Below are positions 27,080 to 37,007 of a DNA stretch of 64,000 bases, piece after piece. Source of the stretch: Salinarimonas soli. Its GTDB lineage: Bacteria > Pseudomonadota > Alphaproteobacteria > Rhizobiales > Beijerinckiaceae. Location: contig NZ_VUOA01000008.1 of NCBI RefSeq assembly GCF_008386575.1, positions 26,324-90,323 of the forward strand. Reading direction: 5' to 3'. The notes under the pieces were generated by a model. The model did not search any database. It had not been told where the DNA came from and was given only the letters and a program-made list of their open reading frames with translations. Position numbers and translations under genes: made by a program. Position 1 is the first letter of the stretch; each line of letters begins with the position of its first letter.

Positions 27080-28051
27080 TCACCGCCGCGCCATCGCGCC
27101 CGTCAGCCGGTCGATCTCCGCCACGATCGTGTCCACCGCCGTCCAGTGGGGCATGTGGCCCATACCGGGGATCACCACGAGGCGGGCGCCGGGGATCTCG
27201 CGTTCGAGGGAGCGGGAGTGGAGGTCGGTCCAGACGATCCGGTCGGCGTCGCCGGCGATGATGGCGGTCGGCGCCTTGATCGCGCCGTAGCGGCCGCTCT
27301 GGCGCTTCACGAAATCGTAGAGGCCGGCCACGTCGCCGGCATTGGCCTCGAAGGCGGACGGGCGCAGCACCAGGGCGGCCTGGGCGCGCTTCACGTAGTC
27401 GGGCGGCGCGGCCTGGGGCCGGAACACGGCGTTCGCCGCCCCGTCGATGATGAAGGCACCGATCGGCGTCGTGACGGTGCGGGTGAACAGCGGGCCGAGC
27501 CAGGGCGAGGTCGCCGGGCCGTAATACCAGGTGATCTCGCCGCCGGGCCAGGGGTGGCTCACGGGCGAGAGCAGCACGAGGCCCGAGAGCGCGTCCGGAT
27601 GGTCGAGGGCGAAAGCGGTTGCGACGGCGCCGGCGAAGGAATGCCCCACCACGATCGGGCGCTCGACGCCCATCGCCCGCAAGCCCTCGCGGACGAGGCG
27701 CGCCTGCACGGCGGGCGAGGCGGCCTCGGGCGTGATGCGGTCGCTCCAGCCGTGGCCCGGGCGATCGAAGGCCAGCACCCTGTAGCGCTCGGCAAGCCGC
27801 CGCCCCAGCGCGCCCATGGAATCGGACGCCGAGCCCGAGGCACCGTGCAGGAGCACGATCGGAGGCGCGTCGGGGGCGCCCGCCTCGATCACGTGGAGGC
27901 GCCCGCCCGGGATCTCGACGAAGCGCCCGAGAGGCGGATTGTCGGCCGCCACGCGCGCCGCGATGACGCGGGTCGCGACCGCGCCCGCGAGCAGCACGGC
28001 CACGACGAGGCAGACGAGGCCGAGCAGGCCCCACTTCACGAAGCCCATCAA
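27080..28051 (-). CDS. Alpha/beta hydrolase
   Basis: The 323-residue protein starts with an N-terminal membrane anchor (GLLGLVCLVVAVLLAGAVATRV), so the hydrolase domain probably faces the periplasm. Catalytic elements are HGASGS (oxyanion region), GHSFAGAVA (nucleophile Ser), GDADRIV (acid) and GMGHMPHW (His). The substrate is unknown. Its ATG overlaps the TGA of the upstream TPR gene by four bases, so both come from one transcript with coupled translation. Confidence 0.88.
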   Translation of the reverse strand: MMGFVKWGLLGLVCLVVAVLLAGAVATRVIAARVAADNPPLGRFVEIPGGRLHVIEAGAPDAPPIVLLHGASGSASDSMGALGRRLAERYRVLAFDRPGHGWSDRITPEAASPAVQARLVREGLRAMGVERPIVVGHSFAGAVATAFALDHPDALSGLVLLSPVSHPWPGGEITWYYGPATSPWLGPLFTRTVTTPIGAFIIDGAANAVFRPQAAPPDYVKRAQAALVLRPSAFEANAGDVAGLYDFVKRQSGRYGAIKAPTAIIAGDADRIVWTDLHSRSLEREIPGARLVVIPGMGHMPHWTAVDTIVAEIDRLTGAMARR

Positions 28052-28668
28052 AGATCGACGCCGTCCACGTCGGGCTTGAGCCGATCGATGAGGTCCTTCA
28101 GCTTTTCCATGTGGGGATGGATGGCGAAGGCGCGCCGATAGGCCTCGAGCGCGCGCTTCTTGTCGTCGTTGGCCATGAGGATGTGGCCGAGGCCCGCCAA
28201 GGCGCCGAAATGGCGGGGCTCGCGGGCGATGGCCTGCTGGAGGTCCGACATGGCGCGGACGGGATCGTCGAGGAGGTAGAACGCGGTGGCGCGCCGGTGC
28301 CAGGCCTCGGCCCAGGCGGGTCGAAGGGTCAGCACCCGGTCGAGGAGCTCGATGGCGAGGCCGTATTCCTTGTCGCGGAACGCCTCGCCGGCGCGGCTCA
28401 TCAGCAGGTCGGCCGTGTCGCTGCCCGAGCGCGACCAGCGCCGCTCGATCAGGGTCGCGATGCCCTGCGCCTCACCCTCGTCCTTGGCGGCGGACAGGCG
28501 CTCGAACAGGCTCTCGAGGGTGTTGGGGCGCGTCTTCTCGTCGGGCTTCGCGGCGGGCGCGGGCAGGCGGTCGGGCGCCTTGGGCAGCGCGGGCCCGCTC
28601 TGGGCGTGCGCGGCGGGGCCCGCGAAGAGGGCTGCCGCGAGGGCAGCAGGCAGCATGAAACGGCGCAT
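28048..28668 (-). CDS. Exported TPR-repeat protein
   Basis: The 206-residue product has a signal peptide (MRRFMLPAALAAALFAGPAAHAQ), a Pro-rich spacer and then about three TPR motifs, such as AGEAFRDKEYGLAIELLDRV and ALAGLGHILMANDDKKRALE. It is likely a periplasmic scaffold, and its partner is unknown. The ATG at 28668 lies within one arm of a perfect 17-bp palindrome, so the start may be masked in the mRNA. It is followed by the coupled alpha/beta hydrolase gene. Confidence 0.85.
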   Translation of the reverse strand: MRRFMLPAALAAALFAGPAAHAQSGPALPKAPDRLPAPAAKPDEKTRPNTLESLFERLSAAKDEGEAQGIATLIERRWSRSGSDTADLLMSRAGEAFRDKEYGLAIELLDRVLTLRPAWAEAWHRRATAFYLLDDPVRAMSDLQQAIAREPRHFGALAGLGHILMANDDKKRALEAYRRAFAIHPHMEKLKDLIDRLKPDVDGVDL

Positions 28669-28699
28669 GCCGGATCGTGTCCCGATCCGGCATGCGCCG
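28661..28699 (-). promoter_or_regulatory. 17-bp perfect palindrome over the TPR gene start codon
   Basis: Arms at 28661-28677 and 28683-28699 are exact reverse complements with a five-base loop. The TPR gene ATG (28668-28666) is in the arm transcribed second. The hairpin also lies just after rpmJ, so it could be an rpmJ 3' structure, an attenuator or a translation-masking element. No U-run follows. Confidence 0.6.
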
Positions 28700-28760
28700 T
28701 CAACCTGCCATCGGTCCGACAAAGAGCCGCGGGAACAAAGCCCGCCGCGGCTCCCGCGCC

Positions 28761-28886
28761 TCAGCCCTGGCGGGCCTTGTAGCGCTTCTGGACCTTGTTG
28801 ATAATGTAGATGCGGCCCTTGCGGCGCACGATCTGGTTGTCGCGGTGGCGGCCCGCGAGGCTCTTGAGCGAATTGCGGATCTTCAT
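28761..28886 (-). CDS. rpmJ: 50S ribosomal protein L36 (41 aa, zinc-free type)
   Basis: The 41-residue product begins [18 protein letters not shown] and continues with the L36 core [20 protein letters not shown]. The Cys/His zinc ligands of the long-known E. coli-type L36 are absent, which places it in the zinc-independent class common in alphaproteobacteria. A GGAGACC site lies upstream of the ATG. It is followed on the same strand by the TPR gene after a palindrome. Confidence 0.93.
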   Translation of the reverse strand: MKIRNSLKSLAGRHRDNQIVRRKGRIYIINKVQKRYKARQG

Positions 28887-29071
28887 CGGTCGGTCTCCTG
28901 GGCGGTCGACGGGGACCGGCCCGATGCGAACATCAAAAGGGCTCTTCCCCGGTTCCCTCGCGGGACCGGGTCGATGCGGCGCAGCGCGAACCCGTGTGGG
29001 CTGTCAGATACGGAAATCGGCGCAAAATGCAAGTGGCTTCTCCCCTCTCCCCTCGCGGAGACGGGGAGGCC

Positions 29072-29953
29072 TCACGCGCGCCTTGCGGTCGAGACCAGGT
29101 AGACCCCCGCCAGCACCACCGCGCCCCCGAGGAGCTCGCGGGGGCCGATATGCTCGCCGAGGAACGCCATGGCGAGCAGCGTCGCGGCGACGGGGGTGAG
29201 ATAGCCCACCATCGCGGCGCGGGTGGGCCCGGCGGCACGGATGAGGCGCATGAAGAGCACGATGGGGAGCGCCGTGCCGAGGATGCCGAGCGCCAGGACG
29301 GGCAGCGCGACGCCTCCGGCAGGCGCGAAGCCGGCGGGGCCAATGAGCGTGAGCGCGATGGCGATCGCTGGCATCGCCGAGAACAGCTGCTGGCCGAAGG
29401 CGAGGCGGGCGGGCTGGGCCTCGCGGATGAAGCGGACATAGACGTTGCCCACCGCGTAGGACACGGCGGTCGCCACCATCGCCATGACGCCCCAGAACGC
29501 CGCGCCGGCCGGGTCGAAGGCCCGCGGGCCGATGAGGATGCCCATGCCGAGGAAGCCCACGAGCACGCCCCCGACGCGCGCCCGCGTCAGCCGCTCGTCG
29601 GCGAAGGCGAGATGGGAGAGGACCGCGACGAGGATCGGCCCGGAGGCCTGGATCATGGAGCCGAGCCCCGCCGTGATCTGGGTCATGGCGAAGGCGGTGA
29701 GGATGTTGGGCCCCCAGCCGTTGAGGGTGCCGAGCACCGCCCAGTGCCGCCACTCGGCTCCTTTCGGCCGCATGGACCAGCCCTGCGACACGAACCAGAC
29801 TGAGAGCGCGAGCGCCGCGACCGCGCCCCGGCAGGCGGCGAGCACCGGGGGCGCCAGCGCGCCGTCCGTGAGCTTGATGAAGAGGAACCCTGAGCCCCAG
29901 AAGAGCCCGGCGCCGAGCAGGTGCGCGGCAAGGAAGGTACGCGAAGGGCCCAT
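29072..29953 (-). CDS. EamA family transporter (DMT superfamily)
   Basis: The 293-residue inner-membrane protein has ten predicted helices in two repeats (LLGAGLFWGSGFLFIKLTDG at the start; FWGVMAMVATAVSYAVGNVY opening the second). The conserved GLGSMIQASGPILVAVL and MVGYLTPVAATLLAMAFLGE are typical of EamA exporters. The substrate is not predictable. It begins directly after the mutT stop, so the two are probably an operon. Confidence 0.88.
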   Translation of the reverse strand: MGPSRTFLAAHLLGAGLFWGSGFLFIKLTDGALAPPVLAACRGAVAALALSVWFVSQGWSMRPKGAEWRHWAVLGTLNGWGPNILTAFAMTQITAGLGSMIQASGPILVAVLSHLAFADERLTRARVGGVLVGFLGMGILIGPRAFDPAGAAFWGVMAMVATAVSYAVGNVYVRFIREAQPARLAFGQQLFSAMPAIAIALTLIGPAGFAPAGGVALPVLALGILGTALPIVLFMRLIRAAGPTRAAMVGYLTPVAATLLAMAFLGEHIGPRELLGGAVVLAGVYLVSTARRA

Positions 29954-30361
29954 TCAGAACCCGGCGAGCAGGTCGACGAGCACGGGGATCAGGGGCTCGT
30001 CGGCGGGCGGCATGGGATAGTCGGCGAGGGCCGCCGGGCGCACCCATTTCAGCGCCTGGTGCTCGCGCGGTTGCACGAGCCCCTCCCAGCGCCGGCAGAC
30101 ATAGAGCGGCATCAGGAGGTGGAAATCGTCGTAAGCATGGCTCGCGAAGGTGAGCGGCGCGAGGCAGGCGGCCTTGGTCTCGATGCCGAGCTCCTCGCGC
30201 AGCTCCCGGATCAGGGTCTCCTCCGGCCGCTCGCCCGGCTCGACCTTGCCGCCGGGGAACTCCCACAGGCCCGCAAGCTGCTTGCCTTCGGGACGCTGCG
30301 CGATGAGCACGCGCCCGTCCGCGTCGACGAGGGCGACGGCGACGACGAGGAGGAGCCTCAT
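29954..30361 (-). CDS. mutT: Nudix hydrolase, (d)NTP pyrophosphohydrolase (MutT type)
   Basis: The 135-residue protein has the Nudix box GGKVEPGERPEETLIREL followed by REELGIE, with all metal-binding Glu residues. The start MRLLLVVAVALVDADGRVLIAQRP and length fit MutT, which removes 8-oxo-dGTP to avoid mutation. The ATG at 30361 has GAGACAGGG-like purines upstream. The stop directly precedes the EamA transporter start on the same strand. Confidence 0.88.
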   Translation of the reverse strand: MRLLLVVAVALVDADGRVLIAQRPEGKQLAGLWEFPGGKVEPGERPEETLIRELREELGIETKAACLAPLTFASHAYDDFHLLMPLYVCRRWEGLVQPREHQALKWVRPAALADYPMPPADEPLIPVLVDLLAGF

Positions 30362-30362
30362 G

Positions 30363-30572
30363 GCCCTGTCTCCTCTCCCCGCCATGCGGGGAGAGGGCCG
30401 AAAGCCCCCTTGCCGGGGCTTGAGGCGAGCGCGGCAGCGCAAGGGGGCGGCTCAGGGAGAAGCTCGTCCGGACAGACCCCCTCACCTCCGCTGCGGCTGA
30501 CGCCTCCGCTCGCTCGTGCGGAAGGTGCCTTCCGCACGAGCCCTCTCCCCGCCCGGCGGGGAGAGGCGAAGA
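30363..30572. repeat. Mirror-image GC-rich intergenic element (family B)
   Basis: The element has CTCTCCCCGCCATGCGGGGAGAG at the left and CTCTCCCCGCCCGGCGGGGAGAG at the right, each a hairpin, with CCGGACAGACCCCCTCACC inside. An inner palindrome CTCGTGCGGAAGG/CCTTCCGCACGAG lies at about 30514-30543. It sits between co-directional argJ and mutT, so it would be transcribed into any read-through mRNA. Confidence 0.8.
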
Positions 30573-30581
30573 CGCGCGCCG

Positions 30582-31823
30582 TCACGACCGATAATCCCCG
30601 TTGATCTCGACGTAAGCCTTGGTGAGATCGCAGGTCCACACCCGCGCCGCCCCCTGGCCGAGCCCGATGTCGACCGCGATGTCGATGGCCTCGTTCCGCA
30701 TGTAGGCGGAGGTCTCGGCCTCGTCATAGGCCGGGTCGCGCGCTCCCTGGGTCGCGACGCGGATGCCGCCGAAGGAGATGGCGAGGCGGTCGCGGTCCGC
30801 GGGCTCGCCGGCCTTGCCCACGGCCATGACGATGCGGCCCCAATTGGCGTCCTCGCCCGCCACCGCCGTCTTCACCAGGGGCGAGTTGGCGATCGACATC
30901 GCGATGCGGTGGGCGGAGGCGTCGTCGACGGCGCCCGTGACGCGGATGGTGACGATCTTGCGCGCGCCCTCGCCGTCGCGGGCGACGAGTTGGGCGAGCT
31001 CCTCGAGAAGATCGGTGAGCGCCGCCGAGAAGGGGGCGGCGCGCTCGTCGTCGGCATTCGCGACGAAGGGCGCGCCGTTCATGGCCGCCGCGCCCGTGGC
31101 GAACATCATCAGGGTGTCGGAGGTGGAGGTGTCGCCGTCCACGGTCACGCAGTTGAAGCTCGTGCGCACGCCGGCCTGGAGCATGGCCTGGAGGGCGGGA
31201 GCGCCGATCGGCGCGTCCGTGAAGACGAAGGCGAGCATGGTGGCCATATCGGGGGCGATCATGCCGGCGCCCTTGGCGATGCCGTTGATCGTGACCGGCA
31301 CGCCGCCGAGCATCACCCGCCGGGTCGCTAGCTTCGGGAAGGTGTCCGTGGTCATGATGGCGCGGGCGGCGTCCATCCAGGTGCCGGCGCCCGCCCCCTC
31401 GTCGCAGGCCGCGAGCACGCCCTCGAACTTCGTCGCGTCGAGAGGCTCGCCGATGACGCCCGTGGAGGCGATGAACACCTGGCCCGGCTCGCAGCCCGCG
31501 GCCCGCCCGGCGATCTCGGCGGTGAGCCGCACGGATTCCCGGCCCTTCAGCCCCGTGAAGGCGTTGGCGTTGCCGGAATTGACCACGAGCGCCCGCGCGG
31601 TGCCGGCCTTGAGGTTCTCGCGGCACCAGTCCACGGGGGCGGAGGGGCACTTGGAGCGGGTGAACACGCCCGCCACCGCCGCGCCCTGGTCCATGGCGAC
31701 ATAGAGGACGTCGGTGCGCCCCTTGTAGCGAATGCCGGCCTGCGCCGTGGCGAGCCGCACGCCGCCGATGGCGGGCATGTCGGGATGGTGCTTGGGCGCG
31801 AGGGGCGAGACGGTGGTCGACAT
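30582..31823 (-). CDS. argJ: Bifunctional glutamate N-acetyltransferase/amino-acid acetyltransferase
   Basis: ArgJ moves the acetyl group from N-acetylornithine to glutamate in the cyclic arginine pathway, and can also use acetyl-CoA. The 413-residue precursor contains the autocleavage region [16 protein letters not shown], where the Thr after MA becomes the N-terminal nucleophile of the beta chain. Other family blocks are [10 protein letters not shown] and [13 protein letters not shown]. It ends VEINGDYRS, as usual. It is a single gene flanked by a repeat downstream and a divergent small gene upstream. Confidence 0.96.
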   Translation of the reverse strand: MSTTVSPLAPKHHPDMPAIGGVRLATAQAGIRYKGRTDVLYVAMDQGAAVAGVFTRSKCPSAPVDWCRENLKAGTARALVVNSGNANAFTGLKGRESVRLTAEIAGRAAGCEPGQVFIASTGVIGEPLDATKFEGVLAACDEGAGAGTWMDAARAIMTTDTFPKLATRRVMLGGVPVTINGIAKGAGMIAPDMATMLAFVFTDAPIGAPALQAMLQAGVRTSFNCVTVDGDTSTSDTLMMFATGAAAMNGAPFVANADDERAAPFSAALTDLLEELAQLVARDGEGARKIVTIRVTGAVDDASAHRIAMSIANSPLVKTAVAGEDANWGRIVMAVGKAGEPADRDRLAISFGGIRVATQGARDPAYDEAETSAYMRNEAIDIAVDIGLGQGAARVWTCDLTKAYVEINGDYRS

Positions 31824-31996
31824 GGATGACGGCTTTCGAGAACGCCGCGACGTGGCGGCGGGACGCCCGTCTTGTCAAGCGCCCGCGGGCGCGAGCCCCC
31901 CTCGCGGGCGGGCAATCGCCGCACCCCGGCCCAAGCGCGGCCTTCGGAACGGCGCTCCGGGAAGGGACGTTGGCCCGGAAGAAACAGGAGGCCTGC

Positions 31997-32215
31997 ATGA
32001 GCAACAAGCATCCCAAGACCCAGCCGAGCCAGCGCCCGCGCAACGACAACGTGACCGATCCGGGCATCGGCCGGTCGAAGGGCTTCTTCGCCCGCTCGGG
32101 CGAGGATCCCCGCATCCTGGACGGCGCCTCGACCTTCGAGGGCGACACGGAGAACCAGGTCAGCGACACCACCGGCACGGCCAATCCCGACCGCATGCCG
32201 CGGCACAACAAGTAA
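31997..32215 (+). CDS. Small hydrophilic hypothetical protein (72 aa)
   Basis: The product begins MSNKHPKTQPSQRPRNDNV and continues with VTDPGIGRSKGFFARSGED and GDTENQVSDTTG. It is highly polar, probably disordered and lacks a membrane segment. The ATG has AGGAGG 11 bases upstream, a strong sign that it is translated. No family is recognised, although similar small proteins with a GIGxSKG block are found in related bacteria (memory, uncertain). Confidence 0.65.
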   Translation: MSNKHPKTQPSQRPRNDNVTDPGIGRSKGFFARSGEDPRILDGASTFEGDTENQVSDTTGTANPDRMPRHNK

Positions 32216-32258
32216 GCTCGGACGGCGCAGCCTAGGGCCGCGCGGACGCCGCGCCGCC

Positions 32259-33149
32259 CTACGGCACCTTGATCACGTTCTGGAGCGCCGAGGTGTCCTC
32301 GAGGGGGCGCAAGCGCCGCTTGCGGGCGGCGATGAGGGCGCCGTTGAGCTCGCCGCCGAAGAGGAAGATGGCGGCGAGCGTGTAGAGGAAGACGAGCGCG
32401 ATCATCGCGGTCGCAAGGCCGCCATAGGTCGAGGCGTAGGCGCCCGGATATTGCTCCAGGTACCAGCCGAAGCCCACCCCGCCGAGGATCCACAGGAACA
32501 GGGTGAGCCCGATCCCCGGCAGCACCCGGCGCAACGAGCGCCGCCCCGCCGCGATGAGCGTATGGGCCAGCACGAGGGCGATGACGATGAGCACCGTCGC
32601 GACCCCGATCCGCGCGAAGCCCACGATCCACCCTAAGGGCTCCAGGCCCGGCAGCCAGTAGAGCGCCGTGCGCCAGGCTACGGGAAAGAGCACCACGAGG
32701 AGGGTGAAGGAGAGCATCACCACCGCCCCGAAGACCACGAAGGCGATCGATTCCAGCCGCACCGCCCACCAGGCCCGCTCCTCGCGCTCGCCATAGGCGC
32801 GGTTGAGGCCGACCCGCAGCGATTCGACGCCGCTGGAGGCGAAGTACAGGGCGAGCACTAGGCCCACCGTGAAGATGTCGCTGCGCCGGCCCGTCAGGAT
32901 GTGGTGGACCTCCTGCGCGATGGGCTCCGCGACGCTCTGGGGCCAGGCCTCCAGGATGATGTCGGCGGCCTCGTCCGCGAGGGTGCCGGTGCCGAAGAAG
33001 CTCGCCACCGCCGTGAGCAGGATCAGGAACGGGAACATCGACATCAGCGTGGAGAGCGCGATGTGGCTCGCGATCGCCCAGCCGTCATGCAGCAGGAACC
33101 GCTGATACGTGACGATCGCGAGGTTGATGCTGCTGCGCAGGCGTCTCAA
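32259..33149 (-). CDS. YihY/BrkB family membrane protein
   Basis: The 296-residue inner-membrane protein of the UPF0761/YihY family has six hydrophobic segments. Typical features are the N-terminal HDGWAIASHIALSTLMSMFP, the central SSGVESLRVGLNRAYGERE and a last part with TYGGLATAMIALVFLYTLA followed by FLFGGELNGAL. The family was once called ribonuclease BN but has no shown nuclease activity, and its function is unknown. It diverges from the ABC-F gene. Confidence 0.92.
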   Translation of the reverse strand: MRRLRSSINLAIVTYQRFLLHDGWAIASHIALSTLMSMFPFLILLTAVASFFGTGTLADEAADIILEAWPQSVAEPIAQEVHHILTGRRSDIFTVGLVLALYFASSGVESLRVGLNRAYGEREERAWWAVRLESIAFVVFGAVVMLSFTLLVVLFPVAWRTALYWLPGLEPLGWIVGFARIGVATVLIVIALVLAHTLIAAGRRSLRRVLPGIGLTLFLWILGGVGFGWYLEQYPGAYASTYGGLATAMIALVFLYTLAAIFLFGGELNGALIAARKRRLRPLEDTSALQNVIKVP

Positions 33150-33270
33150 AGGGATCTCCCGTCTCAGCCGAAATGGCCGGTTGCGGGGGTTTCGGCAAGG
33201 GAGCAGAGCGGCGCAGCTGCGAAAGGCATCGGCGCTTCACGCGGGCGCCGTTCTCCCATACATGCGGGCC

Positions 33271-35085
33271 ATGGCACTCCCACCGCTCCTCACCCTCCAG
33301 GACGTCGCCCTCACCTTCGGCGGCACGCCCCTCCTCGTCGGCGCCTCCCTCTCGGTCGGCCCGGGCGAGCGGGTCTGCCTCGTCGGGCGCAACGGCTCGG
33401 GCAAATCGACGCTGCTGAAGGTCGCGGCGGGCTTCGTCGAGCCCGACCGCGGCGTCCGGTTCGTCCAGCCCGGCGCCACGGTGCGCTACCTGCCCCAGGA
33501 GCCCGACTTCGAGGGCTTCGCCACCACGCTGGCCTATGTCGAGGCGGGCCTCGGCCCCGGCGACGACGAGTACCGGGCGCGCTATCTCCTCAACGAGCTG
33601 GGGCTCACGGGCGAGGAGAGCACGGCGGCCCTGTCGGGGGGCGAGGCGAGGCGCGCGGCGCTCGCCCGCACCCTCGCCCCCGCTCCCGACATCCTCCTCC
33701 TCGACGAGCCCACGAACCACCTCGACCTGCCCGCCATCGAATGGCTGGAGGCGGAGCTGAAGGGCCTGCGCACGGCCCTCGTCATCATCAGCCACGACCG
33801 GCGCTTCCTGGAGAACCTGTCGCGGGCGACCGTGTGGCTCGACCGGGGGTTGACGCGCCGGCTGGAGCGGGGCTTCGAGGCCTTCGAGGAGTGGCGCGAC
33901 GCCACCCTCGCCGAGGAGGAGCGCGACCGGCAGAAGCTCGCCCGCAAGATCGCGGACGAGGAGCACTGGATGCGCTACGGCGTGACGGCCCGGCGCAAGC
34001 GCAACCAGCGCCGGGTGTCGGAGCTCGCGGACCTGCGCACCACCCTGCGCGAGGCCCGGCGCGCGCAAGGCTCGGTCGCCATGACGCTCGCCGACGGCGA
34101 GACCTCGGGCAAGCTCGTGATGGAGGCGGAGCGGGCCTCCAAGGCCTATGACGGCCGCCCGATCGTGCGCGATTTCTCGATCCGCATCGCGCGGGGCGAC
34201 CGGGTCGGGGTGGTGGGCTCCAACGGCGCCGGCAAGACCACGCTCCTCAACATGCTGACCGGCGCGCTGCCCCCGGACGAGGGGCGGGTGCGCCAGGGCG
34301 CCGGCATCGAGATGGTCACCCTCGACCAGCGCCGCGAGACCCTCGACCCGGCCTGGACGGTGGCGGAGGCGCTGACGGGCGGGCGTGGCGACACGGTGAT
34401 GGTGGCGGGCACCCCGAAGCACGTCATCGGCTACATGAAGGATTTCCTCTTCGCCCCCGAGCAGGCCCGCACCCCCGTGGGCGTGCTCTCAGGGGGGGAG
34501 CGGGCACGGCTGATGCTGGCGCGGGCGCTCGCCCGGCCCTCCAACCTCATGGTTCTCGACGAGCCCACCAACGACCTCGACCTCGAGACCCTCGACCTGC
34601 TGCAGGAGACCCTGGCGGATTATGCCGGCACCGTGCTCCTGGTGAGCCACGACCGCGACTTCCTCGACCGGATCGTGGGCTCCGTGATCGTGGCGGAGGG
34701 CGACGGGCGCTGGGTCGAGTATGCGGGGGGCTACTCGGACATGGTCGCGCAGCGCGGCTCGGGGATCGCGGCGCGGGCCGCCCCCGCCGCCCCCGCCCGC
34801 CGGTCCGACGAGCCCAAGGCCGCGCCTCAGCCGCGCCCGCCGCAGAAGCGGCGGCTCTCCGCGAACGAGACGCATGCGCTCAAAACGCTCCCGAAGCGCA
34901 TGGCCGAGCTGGAGACCCGGATCGCGGAGCTCCAGCGGCGCCTCGACGACGCCACCCTCTACGCCCGCGACCCGGCGGGCTTTGCCAAGGTCACGGACGC
35001 GATCACCGCGGCCCAGACCGAGCTCAACGCCGCCGAGGAGCGCTGGCTGGAGCTGGAGATCTTGCGCGAGGAGATCGGCGGTTGA
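33271..35085 (+). CDS. uup: ABC-F family ATPase (Uup-like)
   Basis: The 604-residue soluble protein has two ABC cassettes and no membrane segments. The first has GRNGSGKST, LSGGEARRAALAR and LLLDEPTNHLD. The second has GSNGAGKTT, LSGGERARLMLARAL and VLDEPTNDLD. A basic linker with KRNQRRVSELADL joins them, and a C-terminal coiled coil (MAELETRIAELQRRLDDA) marks the Uup branch. ABC-F proteins act on the ribosome, and Uup has been tied to ribosome function and transposon excision. The ATG at 33262 is an alternative start. Confidence 0.92.
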   Translation: MALPPLLTLQDVALTFGGTPLLVGASLSVGPGERVCLVGRNGSGKSTLLKVAAGFVEPDRGVRFVQPGATVRYLPQEPDFEGFATTLAYVEAGLGPGDDEYRARYLLNELGLTGEESTAALSGGEARRAALARTLAPAPDILLLDEPTNHLDLPAIEWLEAELKGLRTALVIISHDRRFLENLSRATVWLDRGLTRRLERGFEAFEEWRDATLAEEERDRQKLARKIADEEHWMRYGVTARRKRNQRRVSELADLRTTLREARRAQGSVAMTLADGETSGKLVMEAERASKAYDGRPIVRDFSIRIARGDRVGVVGSNGAGKTTLLNMLTGALPPDEGRVRQGAGIEMVTLDQRRETLDPAWTVAEALTGGRGDTVMVAGTPKHVIGYMKDFLFAPEQARTPVGVLSGGERARLMLARALARPSNLMVLDEPTNDLDLETLDLLQETLADYAGTVLLVSHDRDFLDRIVGSVIVAEGDGRWVEYAGGYSDMVAQRGSGIAARAAPAAPARRSDEPKAAPQPRPPQKRRLSANETHALKTLPKRMAELETRIAELQRRLDDATLYARDPAGFAKVTDAITAAQTELNAAEERWLELEILREEIGG

Positions 35086-35097
35086 GCCGGGCGCCCG

Positions 35098-36849
35098 TCA
35101 GTCGCCGATCGCCACGCCCTCCCGGCGGCTGTCGGCGCCGCCCACGAGGCCCTGCGGGGTGACCACGATGGCCTGGATGCCGGAGGTCATCTCGACGAGG
35201 CGCACCTCGTGACCCTTGGCCTCCAGCGCCGCCTTCCAGGCCTCGGCCTCCGTGCCCCGCTCCAGCTCGGTGGGGCCGTTGCGGCTGCCCATGTTGGGCA
35301 GGTCCACGGCCACCTGCGGGTCGAGGCGCCAGTCGAGGAGGCCGATCAGGGTCTTGGCCACGAAGTTGATGATCTGGCTGCCGCCGGGCGATCCCGTCAC
35401 GACGTAGAGGCGGTCGAAGGCGTCGAAGACGATGGTGGGCGCCATGGAGGAGCGCGGGCGCTTGCCGGGCTCGACGCGGTTCGCCACGGGCCGCCCGTCC
35501 TCCGTCGGCGCGAAGTTAAAGTCGGTGAGCTCGTTGTTGAGCATGAAGCCGCCCCGGGTCATCACCCGCGAGCCGAACCCGTCCTCGATGGTGGTGGTCA
35601 TCGAGACCGCGTTGCCGGCGCCGTCGATGATCGAGATGTGGCTCGTCCCGAACTCGACGCCCTCGCCGGGCGCGAGAAGCCAGCCGCGTTTCTGCGGCGG
35701 CTCGCCGGCCTTGGCGCGGCCCATGGAGCGCTCCGGGTCGACGAGGCGGGCGCGCTCGGCGAGATAATCGCGGTCGACGAGCCCCGGCAGCGGCACGGGG
35801 ACGAAGGCCGGGTCGCCGAGATAGAGGGCGCGGTCGGCATAGGCCAGGCGTCCGGCCTCGGACATGAGATGGGCGGCCTGCGCGCCCGGCCCGATCCGGG
35901 CGAGGTCGTGCGGCTCCAAGATGCCGAGGATCTGCTGCACGGCGACGGCGCCGGAGCTCGGCGGGCCCATGCCGCAGACGCGGTAGACCCGGTAGCGGCC
36001 GCAGACGGGCGCCCGCTCCTCGACCCGGTAGGCCCGCAGGTCCTCCGCCGTCATGTCGCCGGGATTCGTCGGGTGGCTCCGCACCACGTCGAGGATGTCG
36101 GCCGCGATCTCGCCCTCGTAGAAGGCGCCCGCACCGCGCTCGGCGAGGGTCCGCAGGGTGCGGGCGAAGGCGGGGTTGGCGAGGCGCTCGCCCGCGGCCT
36201 TCGGCGTGCCGTCCTCGCGGTAGAAATAGGCCTTGGCGCGGGGATCGTCGGCGAGCGCCTTCTCCCCGGCGACGAGCCCGGCGAGGCGCGGCGAGATCAC
36301 GAAGCCCTCCTCCGAGAGCCGGATCGCGGGACCGAAGACCTCGGCCCAGGGCAGGCGCCCCCAGCGCTTGTGCGCCTCCTCCAGGAGGCGCGGGGTGCCG
36401 GGCACGCCCACCGAGCGCCCGCCCACCACGGCGTCGGCGAAGCGCATGGGCTTGCCGTCGGGGCCGATGAACCGCTCCGGCGTCGCCGCCATGGGCGCCG
36501 TCTCGCGCCCGTCGAGGGTCACGAGGGCGTTCGTCGCCCGGTCGAAATGCATCAGGAAGGCGCCGCCGCCGAGCCCCGAGCTTTGCGGCTCCACGAGGTT
36601 GAGCACGAGCTGCACGGCGATCGCCGCGTCCACCGCGCTGCCGCCTTTGGCGAGCATCTCGCGCCCGGCCGCCGCCGCGAGCGGGTTCGCCGCGGCCGCC
36701 ATGTAGCGCGCGGCGGTGCCGGCCGCCTTCTGCGCCGCCCGCCCCGTGGCGGCCTCCGGCGCGGCACTGGTCTGGGCCCGCAGCGGCGCCGCGGCGAGAA
36801 GCGTGAGGGCGGCGAGGCCGCAGAGCGCGAGGGGACGCCGAAGGGTCAT
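35098..36849 (-). CDS. ggt: Gamma-glutamyltransferase
   Basis: The 583-residue periplasmic precursor has a signal peptide ([22 protein letters not shown]). The enzyme cleaves gamma-glutamyl bonds of glutathione and related peptides. The proenzyme cuts itself before the Thr of GTSHISIID, which becomes the catalytic nucleophile of the small subunit. [17 protein letters not shown] and the substrate-binding [15 protein letters not shown] are conserved, as is [13 protein letters not shown] in the large subunit. It is convergent with the ABC-F gene (12 bases apart) and diverges from leuD. Confidence 0.95.
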   Translation of the reverse strand: MTLRRPLALCGLAALTLLAAAPLRAQTSAAPEAATGRAAQKAAGTAARYMAAAANPLAAAAGREMLAKGGSAVDAAIAVQLVLNLVEPQSSGLGGGAFLMHFDRATNALVTLDGRETAPMAATPERFIGPDGKPMRFADAVVGGRSVGVPGTPRLLEEAHKRWGRLPWAEVFGPAIRLSEEGFVISPRLAGLVAGEKALADDPRAKAYFYREDGTPKAAGERLANPAFARTLRTLAERGAGAFYEGEIAADILDVVRSHPTNPGDMTAEDLRAYRVEERAPVCGRYRVYRVCGMGPPSSGAVAVQQILGILEPHDLARIGPGAQAAHLMSEAGRLAYADRALYLGDPAFVPVPLPGLVDRDYLAERARLVDPERSMGRAKAGEPPQKRGWLLAPGEGVEFGTSHISIIDGAGNAVSMTTTIEDGFGSRVMTRGGFMLNNELTDFNFAPTEDGRPVANRVEPGKRPRSSMAPTIVFDAFDRLYVVTGSPGGSQIINFVAKTLIGLLDWRLDPQVAVDLPNMGSRNGPTELERGTEAEAWKAALEAKGHEVRLVEMTSGIQAIVVTPQGLVGGADSRREGVAIGD

Positions 36850-37007
36850 GGATGGGGTCTCCGTGGAGGGCACAGACTGCCCCCGCGGCAGCCCCGCGCC
36901 AAGCGGAAAGCCTGGCCGGCCCCATCGATCCTCCGCCCTTCCCCCGATCTGGCCTTCGCCCGGCGCCTCTGCTACATCGCGCCCCAGCATCCCACGAGGC
37001 CAAAGCC

